Positions 1 to 8,308 of a stretch of 64,000 nucleotides of DNA are shown one piece after another. The notes below the pieces were generated by a model. It was given only the letters and a program-made list of their open reading frames with translations. It was not told the origin of the DNA and did not search any database. Origin of the DNA: HKST-UBA178 sp965223815 (GTDB lineage: Bacteria; Pseudomonadota; Gammaproteobacteria; Chromatiales; Chromatiaceae). The stretch is from positions 1,984,001 to 2,048,000 of the forward strand of contig OZ245019.1 in assembly GCA_965223815.1 (NCBI GenBank), given 5' to 3'. The translations under genes were made by a program, and so were the position numbers. Within the stretch, counting starts at the first letter, position 1; the number at the start of each line of letters is the position of its first letter.

Positions 1-698
1 GCATCTCGCTGGGAATCCGTTTTGCTCACCATAATGGTGGACCAAATCAAGGGAGGGAGGATCAGCAAAGCAGGAAGGAATCAAAGTGCCGGAAAGGTTG
101 TACTAGAATCTGATAAAATTGGGTAAGTGGCACAGGCTTTATGCCGCCGGCTTCTTTGCAAAGCCGATCTGGTTTCCCGGATTGCTGAAGATCACTGCAG
201 TCACCTTTGTTGAACACATAGCTTTGCGCAGTTTCAATTCGAACCTCAAAGGAAAACGTCGGGCACCCTATTGATTCGGGAGTTTCTTCGCTCCCCCAGT
301 CGTTTAAAAACAGGGATAGGATAAGTCATCGGAAGACGCCATTTACCGATTCTACTCTGCAGGTGCCGGGCTTTTTTCTCGATTGGCGAGGTTTGAGGAT
401 GTCTAAGTAAAGCAGATTCAACGATAGCCATAAGGGTTGGCTTGAAATCGCTGCCTTCAGGATAACGAACACCGGTCATTTGGTCTGATAATCGTCCGGT
501 TGCCTCTTTTCCCACCAGGACACTGTTGTCATACTTTTCAATATGTGACATTCGGCAGAAAGTGAATAATCTACTGAAGCATTTAGAAAAATAGAAAATT
601 TGTGCTTTCTCCCTGTAACATATTCAGACACCATTTCAAATTCGCAAAATAGTTTAATAAAACTCATTAACTACATAAAATATATAGAAAATAATACT
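1..698. other. Region without a supported gene
   Basis: No convincing gene was found. A 101-codon minus-strand ORF (246-551) has no good ribosome-binding site and no recognisable family, so I do not call it. Bases 560-700 are AT-rich and probably hold the promoter of the downstream lyase operon. Confidence 0.5.
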
Positions 699-729
699 TT
701 AATCAGGGGCTGGCCCGATTCCTGATTAA
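699..729. promoter_or_regulatory. 9-bp inverted repeat upstream of the lyase operon
   Basis: TTAATCAGG at 699-707 is repeated inverted as CCTGATTAA at 721-729, with 13 bases between. It lies about 60 bases before the first start codon of the 3-hydroxypropionate gene set, just after an AT-rich tract. No T-run follows, so an operator is more likely than a terminator. The binding protein is unknown. Confidence 0.4.
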
Positions 730-791
730 TATTTGGATCAGATAGCAAGTGGTAGTCTGAGTCGAACTGTTCCATGACAGAGGGGTTAATA

Positions 792-1796
792 GTGAGTTTC
801 AAACAGATTCCCAGAGCTGTTTCCCGTTTAAACCGCAGCACCTTGGCGGTTCCGGGTTCCAATCCACGCTTTATTGAGAAAGCTACGACAAGCGAGGCAG
901 ACGTACTCTTTTTTGATTTGGAGGACTCGGTTGCTCCGGATCGAAAAACGCAAGCTCGTAAAGACGTAATTGCCGCATTGAACGATTTGGATTTCGGAGA
1001 CAAGTCGCTCTCGGTGCGTATCAATGGCTTGGATACCCACTATATGTACAGGGACCTGGTAGACGTTGTTGAACAGGCAGGGCACCGCTTGGATCTCATT
1101 CTGGTGCCTAAGGTGGGAACTGCCGCAGACATTTATGCGGTAGACATGCTGTTGACGCAAATAGAACGAGAGAAGCGAATAAAAAAGAAAATCGGCATCG
1201 AAATTCTCATCGAAACGCCACAGGGTATTCAGAATATATTTGAAATAGCAGGTGCCTCACCGCGAAATGAGAGCATGCTCTTCGGTTCAGCGGATTATGC
1301 TGCTGCAAGCGGTGCTCAAATAGAAATGATAGGCGGGCCGAATCCTGACTACCATGTTCTTACCTCTCCGAATTCGGAGGGAGAGAGATCCGTCCACTGG
1401 GGAGATATGTGGCATTTCCCCCTCGCCAGATTGGTGGCTGCAGCCCGAGCCAACGGACTGCGCCCCATCGATGGACCCTTTGCAGATATCAAAGATCCTG
1501 ACGGATGGCTTGCCAGTGCGAATCGGGCCAGGGTGCTGGGATGTGAAGGCAAGATGGTGATACATCCCAGCCAGGTTGGACTGGCCAATGAACTATTCAA
1601 GCCATCTGAAGCAGAGCTGCATCACGCCAAACGAGTTTTGCAGGCAATGGAAGAGGCGGAGGCTGCAGGCGCGGGCGCGGTTTCCCTGGATGGGAAAATG
1701 GTCGACATAGCATCCATTCGCCATGCGGAAAACATTGTAAAACTAGCGGCTCAGGCTGCGATGAAAAGCAACTCAGAAAAACATACAGAAAAATAG
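792..1796 (+). CDS. mcl1: L-malyl-CoA/beta-methylmalyl-CoA lyase (Mcl1-like)
   Basis: CitE-like (HpcH/HpaI aldolase superfamily) CoA-ester lyase, 334 aa. It resembles Rhodobacter Mcl1, which reversibly joins glyoxylate to acetyl-CoA or propionyl-CoA in an Mg-dependent reaction. Visible signatures are LFFDLEDSV near the N-terminus, LSVRINGLDT, ILVPKVG, the Mg-binding type IEILIETPQG segment and KMVIHPSQV near the C-terminus. The GTG at 792 is preferred because GAGGGG lies 6 bases upstream; an in-frame ATG at 774 has no such site. It is the first gene of the bi-cycle set, 21 bases before a second, different lyase. It could serve as the propionyl-CoA plus glyoxylate enzyme, but substrate specificity cannot be read from sequence. 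Confidence 0.85.
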   Translation: MSFKQIPRAVSRLNRSTLAVPGSNPRFIEKATTSEADVLFFDLEDSVAPDRKTQARKDVIAALNDLDFGDKSLSVRINGLDTHYMYRDLVDVVEQAGHRLDLILVPKVGTAADIYAVDMLLTQIEREKRIKKKIGIEILIETPQGIQNIFEIAGASPRNESMLFGSADYAAASGAQIEMIGGPNPDYHVLTSPNSEGERSVHWGDMWHFPLARLVAAARANGLRPIDGPFADIKDPDGWLASANRARVLGCEGKMVIHPSQVGLANELFKPSEAELHHAKRVLQAMEEAEAAGAGAVSLDGKMVDIASIRHAENIVKLAAQAAMKSNSEKHTEK

Positions 1797-1817
1797 ACTT
1801 CTAGCGGAGAAACAATA

Positions 1818-2861
1818 ATGAAAACCCCTGCAGATTTTTACAAACCTCTGGCAATAGGCGCTCCACTCCCGATACGAGAATTGCCCATTGCCCTGGAACG
1901 AACGATCCACTTTTTCCCACCTCACATTGAAAAGATGCGCGCCAAAGTACCCGATATCAGCAAAACGGTTGATGTGCTGCTGGGCAATCTGGAGGATGCG
2001 ATTCCCATCGAGGCGAAGGAGGCTGCCCGGGCCGGTTTTATCGAGGTGGCGAAAAGTGTCGAGTTCGGAGACACCGGTTTGTGGACTCGCGTGAATGCGC
2101 TCAATAGTCCCTGGGGGCTTGAAGACATCCTTCAGATTGTTGAGTCGGTGGGAGACAAACTCGATGTACTGATGGTGCCGAAGGTTGAAGGCCCCTGGGA
2201 CATTCACTACGTGGATCAATTACTGGCTCAACTGGAAGCGAGGCACAATGTAAAAAAGCCGATCTTAATACATGCGATTTTGGAGACTGCTCAGGGGGTC
2301 AAGAATGTCAATGAAATTGCGCAGGCAAGTCCCCGTATGCATGGTATGAGCCTGGGGCCGGCTGATCTGGCTGCTTCCCGCGGTATGAAGACAACCCGGG
2401 TTGGCGGCGGTCATCCCTTCTATGGGGTTCTCGAGGATCCTCACGACGATGGCAGTAGCAGGTCGTTCTTTCAGCAGGATCTCTGGCATTACACCGTTGC
2501 CAGGATGGTTGACGCATGCATGGCGAACGGATTGAAAGCTTTCTACGGACCTTTTGGCGACTTTGACGATAGTGATGCCTGTGAAGCCCAGTTTCGCAAT
2601 GCCTTCCTTCAAGGTTGTGTCGGTACCTGGACACTGCATCCAAAGCAGATCGAGATCGCCAAAGAGGTTTTCAGCCCGGAGGTGGAGGAGGTGCTCTTCG
2701 CCAAGCGAATTCTGGAAGCGATGCCGGATGGTTCCGGTGCCGTGTTGATAGATGGAAAGATGCAGGACGATGCGACCTGGAAGCAGGCCAATGTGATTGT
2801 CAAACTGGCCAAATTGGTCGCCACCAAAGACCCTGAACGCGCAACAGCCTATGGGTTTTGA
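1818..2861 (+). CDS. mcl: Trifunctional malyl-CoA/beta-methylmalyl-CoA/citramalyl-CoA lyase
   Basis: CitE-like lyase of 347 aa that closely resembles the Chloroflexus MCC lyase of the 3-hydroxypropionate bi-cycle. In that pathway it cleaves malyl-CoA, condenses glyoxylate with propionyl-CoA, and later cleaves citramalyl-CoA to pyruvate and acetyl-CoA. Segments recalled as typical of that enzyme include GNLEDAIP, RVNALNSPW, MVPKVEGPWDIH, ETAQGVKN and RGMKTTRVGGGHPFYGVL. Start ATG has GGAG 8 bases upstream. It differs clearly from the preceding lyase, so the two are ancient paralogues kept side by side rather than a recent duplication. A gap of 155 bases follows before mct. Confidence 0.88.
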   Translation: MKTPADFYKPLAIGAPLPIRELPIALERTIHFFPPHIEKMRAKVPDISKTVDVLLGNLEDAIPIEAKEAARAGFIEVAKSVEFGDTGLWTRVNALNSPWGLEDILQIVESVGDKLDVLMVPKVEGPWDIHYVDQLLAQLEARHNVKKPILIHAILETAQGVKNVNEIAQASPRMHGMSLGPADLAASRGMKTTRVGGGHPFYGVLEDPHDDGSSRSFFQQDLWHYTVARMVDACMANGLKAFYGPFGDFDDSDACEAQFRNAFLQGCVGTWTLHPKQIEIAKEVFSPEVEEVLFAKRILEAMPDGSGAVLIDGKMQDDATWKQANVIVKLAKLVATKDPERATAYGF

Positions 2862-3016
2862 CGACAGACAATCTGTATGTGCACCAAAACGTCGGGATTT
2901 TTACATTCCAGGGGTAGCTGAGTTGGAGTCGACCCGACCCGGTGCGGAGTCGTTGAAAATATGAAACGCACTTTATGTATCAAATTAGGATAGCTTGATT
3001 AGAGAGCAACAAGATC

Positions 3017-4267
3017 ATGTTCAAGATACTGGAAGGAATGAGGATTATCGAGGCATCAGCTTTTGTCGCTGCGCCTCTCGGCGGGATGACTCTAGGGCAA
3101 ATGGGTGCAGATGTTATTCGCTTCGATCCCATCCAGGGCGGTTTGGATGCTCATCGCTGGCCGATTACAGAAAAGACGAGACAGAGTCTCTATTGGCCTG
3201 GGCTAAATAAAGGGAAACGATCATTGGCGATTGATACCCGGAAACCGGAAGGACAAGAGATAATTCGCAATCTCATTACCGCGCCCGGAGAAGGCAACGG
3301 TTTTTTTCTGACCAATTTCCCCGCTTCGCGGGGGTGGATGAGTTACGATAATCTAAAAAAGTATCGAGACGATCTCATCATGGTTAACCTGCTGGGTAAT
3401 CCAGACGGTAGTTCGGCGGTGGATTATACTGTCAACTGCGCGGCCGGTTTTCCCTATCTCACAGGTGATCCTGAAGCTGGAGAAAATCCTCACCCGGTTA
3501 ATCATGTGCTACCGGCTTGGGATGCCATAGCCGGCATCAACTTGGCCCTGGCGGTATTGGCCGCAGAACGGCACCGCAGCAAGACTGGTGAAGGGCAACT
3601 GGTGAAGATCGCTTTGTCGGATATCGCTTTCGCAATGACCGGAAATCTGGGTTATATACAGGAGGCGCAGCTCAACAAGGCCGAGCGCCACGCACAAGGC
3701 AATTATCTATACGGAGCCTATGGTTGCGATTTCGATACCAAGGACCGAAGACAGGTCTATATCGTCGTTGTTACCACTCGCATGTGGAGCGAATTGGGAA
3801 AGGCAACCGGATTGGCGGAAGAGTTTCGTGCCATGGAGAGCAGGATGGGCCTGGACTTCAGGCAAGAAGGCGATCGCTTTATAGCCAGCGATGAGATCTC
3901 CAAGCCGTTGGCTCAATGGTGCAGCCAAAGAACCCTGGCGGAAATCGACAAATGTTTTTCCGGAACGGGCGTCTGCTGGGGGCCTTATCAAACATTCAAG
4001 CAAATGGTCTCCGAGGATCCCCGTGTATCTACCGCGAATCCCATGTTCTCAACCCTGGAGCAGCCGGGTATAGGCGAGTACTTGGTGCCTGGTTCTCCCA
4101 TCCATTTCGGTGCCTATCAACGCCAAGCGCCTCGACGTGCACCCATTCTCGGCGAGCACACGGATGAAATATTGAGTCGAGATCTCGGTATGAGCGATGG
4201 AGAAATCGGTAAATTGCGGGATGCCGGTATCGTGGCCGGACCCGTTCACCTGGAGGCCGTGGTATGA
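3017..4267 (+). CDS. mct: Mesaconyl-C1-CoA:C4-CoA transferase (class III)
   Basis: CaiB/BaiF-type (family III) CoA-transferase, 416 aa. It matches Mct of Chloroflexus, which moves CoA within mesaconyl-CoA from the C1 to the C4 carboxyl. Recognisable segments are the N-terminal EASAFVAAPLGGMTL, ADVIRFDP, GLNKGKRSLAID, the ITNFP-like LTNFPAS, VDYTVN, and the C-terminal LGEHTDEIL common to the family. It overlaps the next gene by 4 bases (ATGA), indicating translational coupling with the hydratase that uses its product. The full family length is present. Confidence 0.88.
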   Translation: MFKILEGMRIIEASAFVAAPLGGMTLGQMGADVIRFDPIQGGLDAHRWPITEKTRQSLYWPGLNKGKRSLAIDTRKPEGQEIIRNLITAPGEGNGFFLTNFPASRGWMSYDNLKKYRDDLIMVNLLGNPDGSSAVDYTVNCAAGFPYLTGDPEAGENPHPVNHVLPAWDAIAGINLALAVLAAERHRSKTGEGQLVKIALSDIAFAMTGNLGYIQEAQLNKAERHAQGNYLYGAYGCDFDTKDRRQVYIVVVTTRMWSELGKATGLAEEFRAMESRMGLDFRQEGDRFIASDEISKPLAQWCSQRTLAEIDKCFSGTGVCWGPYQTFKQMVSEDPRVSTANPMFSTLEQPGIGEYLVPGSPIHFGAYQRQAPRRAPILGEHTDEILSRDLGMSDGEIGKLRDAGIVAGPVHLEAVV

Positions 4268-5115
4268 ACACACAGGAAAAGCCGTTAAGCGATTGGGTTG
4301 GTTCGAAGGAGATGCGTGAGGATTTGATCGCCATGGCTCCGGTATTGGGAGTCAGTGCTTTGTTGAATCGTGATTCCGCTTCCGTCAAAGCCGGCAGTCC
4401 GCTACCCGCACTATGGCACTGGTTCTATTTTCTTCCGCAGGTACCTACCCGTCAGATTGCCAGCGACGGTCATCCGCAGCGAGGCGGGTTTCTTCCTCCA
4501 GTGGATCTACCCAGACGTATGTTTGCCGGTTCCAGAATGGAGATTGTTAATCCGCTGATTGTGGGTGATCCGGCTACCCGGGTAGGGACCGTCATCAACG
4601 TAAATGAAAAATCGGGAAGAAGCGGGAAGCTTGTATTCGTAACCGTTGAGTATCTTATTTACCAGCAGGACACACTTTGCATTAGGGAGGAGCAGGATAT
4701 CGTTTATAAGGAGGCAGGCGGACAGGTTCCCAAGCCGGTGCCGTTGGATGAATGGCCGCCGTTGCAACCCGGTTCCTGGAGTCAGATCGTCGAGCCTTCT
4801 GAAGTACTGCTTTTCAGATTTTCCGCATTAACGTTCAATGCCCACAGAATCCACTACGACCGACCTTATGCGATTCGGGAAGAGGGATATCCTGGATTAG
4901 TCTTTCATGGACCTTTTACTGCACTGTTGTTGGCCGAATTAGCGGCGAGCAACAGCAACAGACCCATTAAGGCTTTCTCCTTTCAGGGCCGTGCCCCGCT
5001 CTTCGATCTATTCCCCTTTAGACTCATCGGCTCCACGATAGACAATGAAGTGAAACTGGAAGCCCAAAGCCCGACCGGAACGACTGCCATGACAGCGAAA
5101 GCTAGATTGGACTGA
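4264..5115 (+). CDS. meh: Mesaconyl-C4-CoA hydratase (MaoC/HTD2-like)
   Basis: 283-aa double-hotdog hydratase resembling Meh of the 3-hydroxypropionate bi-cycle, which hydrates mesaconyl-C4-CoA to citramalyl-CoA. The N-terminal half has the WHWFYFLP and RGGFLPPVDLPRRMFAG features of FAS1/HTD2-type dehydratase domains. The C-terminal half carries FNAHRIHYDRPYA and GLVFHGPFTALLL, the hydratase-2 type motif with catalytic Asp/His context. It overlaps mct by 4 bases. Its product would go to the MCC lyase two genes upstream. Confidence 0.82.
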   Translation: MNTQEKPLSDWVGSKEMREDLIAMAPVLGVSALLNRDSASVKAGSPLPALWHWFYFLPQVPTRQIASDGHPQRGGFLPPVDLPRRMFAGSRMEIVNPLIVGDPATRVGTVINVNEKSGRSGKLVFVTVEYLIYQQDTLCIREEQDIVYKEAGGQVPKPVPLDEWPPLQPGSWSQIVEPSEVLLFRFSALTFNAHRIHYDRPYAIREEGYPGLVFHGPFTALLLAELAASNSNRPIKAFSFQGRAPLFDLFPFRLIGSTIDNEVKLEAQSPTGTTAMTAKARLD

Positions 5116-5156
5116 ACGCTCTAGTTCAACTTATTGAAATTGTTGGAGGCAACTTC

Positions 5157-7088
5157 ATGAAAAGCAAAATCGTAACCGCAGAAGAAGCCGTAGCCCTGGT
5201 TCACGACGGTAATACCATCTGCTGCAACGGCTTCGTTCAGAGTGGAATACCGGAAGCCTTGCTGGAAGCATTGGAGAAACGTTATCTGGAAACAGGTGAG
5301 CCGAAGAACCTGCGGTTGTTCGCTGCTGCCGGCCAGGCGGACGGCAAGGAGCGGGGGTTGAACCGGCTTGGGCATGAAGGCATGTTGCGAAAAGTGGTTT
5401 CCGGTAATTGGGGCCGCATGCCCAAGGTTGCAAAGCTGGCTAAAGAGAACAAACTTTTTGCCTACAATCTTCCCCAGGGGGTTATATGCCAGCTTTACCG
5501 CACGCTGGCATCGGGCAAACCTGGATTTTTTTCCAAAGTGGGACTGAATACCTTCGTCGACCCACGCTTGGAAGGCGGACGAGTCAATGAAAGCACCACC
5601 AAGGATATAGTAAAGCTGGTTCATGTGGAGGGGGACGAGTGGCTCTTCTACACCGTGGGCACCGTGGATGTGGCTTTCATCAGGGGCACTACTGCCGATC
5701 CCTCGGGAAATATAACGATGGAGAAAGAATCCCTGACGCTGGACAACCTGGTGCAGGCGATGGCGGCCAAGAACTGCAACGGGATCGTTATTGCCCAGGT
5801 TGAACGCATTGCCGAGCAGGGCTCTCTCAGCCCGCGAGATGTGCAGGTCCCTGGGATGCTGGTGGATTGTGTCGTGGTGGCGGAACCACATAATCATATG
5901 CAGAGTTACGTCTGCCAGTACAGCCCGGCTTTTTCCAACGAGATTCGGGTTCCCCTGGACTCTCTGGATCCGATGCCCCTGGATGCGCGCAAAATCATAG
6001 CACGCCGCGCGGCCTTTGAGCTTCCCCCGAACGGGATCGTCAACCTCGGGGTGGGGGTTCCGGAGGGTGTGGCGGCAATTGCCAATGAAGAGAAGATAAG
6101 CAAATACATTACGCTTACCTCTGAGGCGGGCACGGTAGGCGGTGTGCTGGCCAGTGGCGGCAACTTCGGGGCGGGTGTCAACGCAGACACGATTTTCAAT
6201 CAGAACCAGATGTTCGATTTCTATGATGGCGGCGGGTTGGATATGGCTTGCCTGGGCATGGCTGAATGTGATGCCATGGGTAACGTCAATGTTAGCCGGT
6301 TCGGTCCCAGGCTGATCGGTTGCGGTGGATTCATCAATATTAGTCAGAATGCCCGCAGTATGGTGTTCGCTGGGACGTTTACCGCTGGCGGTCTGAAGGT
6401 AGGCGTTGCTGACGGAAAGCTGCAGATTCTCCAGGAGGGTAAATCGCGAAAATTTGTCAAGCAGGTAAACCAGGTGTCGTTCAGTGGAGATTATGCGGTG
6501 CAGAAGGGGCAGCCCGTCTTTTTTATTACCGAACGCTGTGTATTCCGGCGCGGTCGAAAGGGGCTTGTCCTGACTGAAGTGGCACCGGGAATAGATATTG
6601 AGAAAGATATACTGGCGCACATGGATTTTACCCCGATCGCACGGGATCCGGTCCTCATGGACAGCCGGATTTTCAGGGATGAGCCGATGGAATTGGAAGC
6701 GGATTTGCTGAACCTCGATTTGCCGGATCGGGTCAGTTATGATCCGACACGAAATATACTTTTCCTAAACTTCGAAGGCATGTATGTACGCGTCAGGGAG
6801 GATATCGTCACCTTGCAGAATCTCCTGGAAAAGCGTTGTCAGGAAATCGGAAAACGTGTAGGCGTGTTTGTCAATTACAACGAGTTCCGGATCAATGAAA
6901 ACGTGGCGGACGATCTGGCGGAGATGGATCGCTACATGCTGGAGCATTACTGGACCAATATTACCCGCTATGCAACGAGTGCCTTCATGCGAATGAAATT
7001 GGATCAGGCGTTCTCACAGCGTAACATTGCACCACATGTCTTTGAGCGCAAAGAGGAGGCGCAGGCCTTCCTGACGTCCGATAAATAG
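5157..7088 (+). CDS. Family I (Pct-like) acyl-CoA:carboxylate CoA-transferase
   Basis: 643-aa protein with fused alpha and beta CoA-transferase halves, resembling propionate/acetate CoA-transferases. The probable catalytic glutamate is Glu323 in TSEAGTVGG, the position that forms the glutamyl-CoA thioester in this family. GVGVPEGVA and GGNFGAG are further family motifs. About 110 C-terminal residues beyond the usual core are also present. Start ATG has GGAGG 7 bases upstream. In Chloroflexus the bi-cycle uses a class III succinyl-CoA:malate transferase (SmtAB). None is seen here, so this enzyme may supply CoA to a C3-C5 acid, but the substrate is inferred from position only. Confidence 0.72.
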   Translation: MKSKIVTAEEAVALVHDGNTICCNGFVQSGIPEALLEALEKRYLETGEPKNLRLFAAAGQADGKERGLNRLGHEGMLRKVVSGNWGRMPKVAKLAKENKLFAYNLPQGVICQLYRTLASGKPGFFSKVGLNTFVDPRLEGGRVNESTTKDIVKLVHVEGDEWLFYTVGTVDVAFIRGTTADPSGNITMEKESLTLDNLVQAMAAKNCNGIVIAQVERIAEQGSLSPRDVQVPGMLVDCVVVAEPHNHMQSYVCQYSPAFSNEIRVPLDSLDPMPLDARKIIARRAAFELPPNGIVNLGVGVPEGVAAIANEEKISKYITLTSEAGTVGGVLASGGNFGAGVNADTIFNQNQMFDFYDGGGLDMACLGMAECDAMGNVNVSRFGPRLIGCGGFINISQNARSMVFAGTFTAGGLKVGVADGKLQILQEGKSRKFVKQVNQVSFSGDYAVQKGQPVFFITERCVFRRGRKGLVLTEVAPGIDIEKDILAHMDFTPIARDPVLMDSRIFRDEPMELEADLLNLDLPDRVSYDPTRNILFLNFEGMYVRVREDIVTLQNLLEKRCQEIGKRVGVFVNYNEFRINENVADDLAEMDRYMLEHYWTNITRYATSAFMRMKLDQAFSQRNIAPHVFERKEEAQAFLTSDK

Positions 7089-7124
7089 ATCATTATTCTC
7101 AATTGGTAGAAAAGAGAGCACGAT

Positions 7125-8183
7125 ATGGTGAACAAAAACAATTCAGGTAACTACTTCGAGGATTTCGAAATAGGGCAGAAGATCATACACGCCACCCCGA
7201 GGACAATCACCCAAGGCGACACTTCTCAGTATACCGCGCTCTACGGCACCCGCTTTGCCGTGCAATCCTCCAGTGCTTTCTCACAAGCTATTGGATTTCC
7301 CGACTCCCCGGTGGATGATTTGCTGGTGTTTCACGTGGTGTTCGGAAAAACTGTCCCGGATATTTCGCTCAACGCCATAGCTAATCTCGGCTATGCTCAA
7401 GGCCGGTTCGGGGTGCCGGTTTATCCCGGTGATACCCTTAGTACGGTATCCGAGGTCATCGGTCTAAAGGAGAACTCCAACGGCACTACCGGTACGGTCT
7501 ATGTGCATTCTGTGGGAACCAATCAGCGGGATGAGGTGGTACTCGAATACGTACGGTGGGTGATGGTGCGCAAGCGCGAGCGCGGTACCGGCGCGACCGA
7601 AGCATTTGTGCCGAACTTGCCGGATTGTGTTGCTGTCGATGAACTCAGTATACCGCCAGGTCTGGAACTTTCTGGATACGATGCACAACTGGCTGGCAGC
7701 CCACACTTCTGGGATGCCTATGAAGTGGGAGAAAAGATCGATCATATAGATGCCATGACCGTGGAAGAGAGTGACCACATGACCGCAACGCGGCTTTTTC
7801 AGAATACGGCCAAGGTTCACTTTAATCAGCATACCGAGAAGGATGGACGCTTCGGTAAGCGGATTGTCTACGGCGGGCATGTCATCAGTCTGGCACGGGC
7901 TTGCAGTTTCAACGGACTTGCCAATGCGTTCAAAATCGCTGCCATCAATGGTGGTCGTCATGTGGCCCCGATCTTTGCAGGCGATACCGTATATGCCTGG
8001 ACACAGGTATTGGAGAAAACACCGCTACCGGGGCGGGAGGACTTAGGCGCTTTGCGGCTACGGATGATCGCGGTAAAAGATCTCGATTGCAGTGAGTTTC
8101 CCTACAAGGGCGGCGACGGAAAATATCATTCAGCCGTTGTCCTGGATTTCGATTTTACGGTGCTTATGCCGCGCAAACTCTGA
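7125..8183 (+). CDS. mch: Mesaconyl-C1-CoA hydratase (beta-methylmalyl-CoA dehydratase)
   Basis: 352-aa double MaoC hotdog hydratase closely resembling Mch of Chloroflexus and related ethylmalonyl-CoA pathway enzymes. It interconverts beta-methylmalyl-CoA and mesaconyl-C1-CoA. Visible segments are GNYFEDFEIGQ, HATPRTITQGD, VFGKTVPDISLNAIANLGYA, the second repeat start YEVGEKIDH, and RIVYGGHVISLARA. It follows the CoA-transferase by 36 bases and ends the run of bi-cycle genes. With mcl, mct and meh it makes the glyoxylate + propionyl-CoA to pyruvate + acetyl-CoA sequence complete on paper. Confidence 0.87.
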   Translation: MVNKNNSGNYFEDFEIGQKIIHATPRTITQGDTSQYTALYGTRFAVQSSSAFSQAIGFPDSPVDDLLVFHVVFGKTVPDISLNAIANLGYAQGRFGVPVYPGDTLSTVSEVIGLKENSNGTTGTVYVHSVGTNQRDEVVLEYVRWVMVRKRERGTGATEAFVPNLPDCVAVDELSIPPGLELSGYDAQLAGSPHFWDAYEVGEKIDHIDAMTVEESDHMTATRLFQNTAKVHFNQHTEKDGRFGKRIVYGGHVISLARACSFNGLANAFKIAAINGGRHVAPIFAGDTVYAWTQVLEKTPLPGREDLGALRLRMIAVKDLDCSEFPYKGGDGKYHSAVVLDFDFTVLMPRKL

Positions 8184-8308
8184 GCTCGGTATGAGAAGTA
8201 TCGGGTGGTTGGGTAGCGCCCCCGAACTTAGTCTCGCCTGAAGCCGAAGGCCGGGCGGTATTGTGAGGGTGCCTTTTCGATCGGGCATCAAGCATTTAGG
8301 GAGGGCGG

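Noticed and set aside
128..145. TGGCAC-containing sigma-54 promoter candidate
   Set aside because: The -24 half TGGCAC is present but the -12 GC element is at the wrong spacing and reads TTAT/TGCC.
246..551. 101-codon minus-strand ORF at the window start
   Set aside because: No ribosome-binding site, no known family, and composition not clearly coding.
5121..6620. 499-codon minus-strand ORF opposite the CoA-transferase
   Set aside because: The plus-strand protein is a clear family-I CoA-transferase over its whole length. The antisense frame has no recognisable domain and is a codon-bias shadow.
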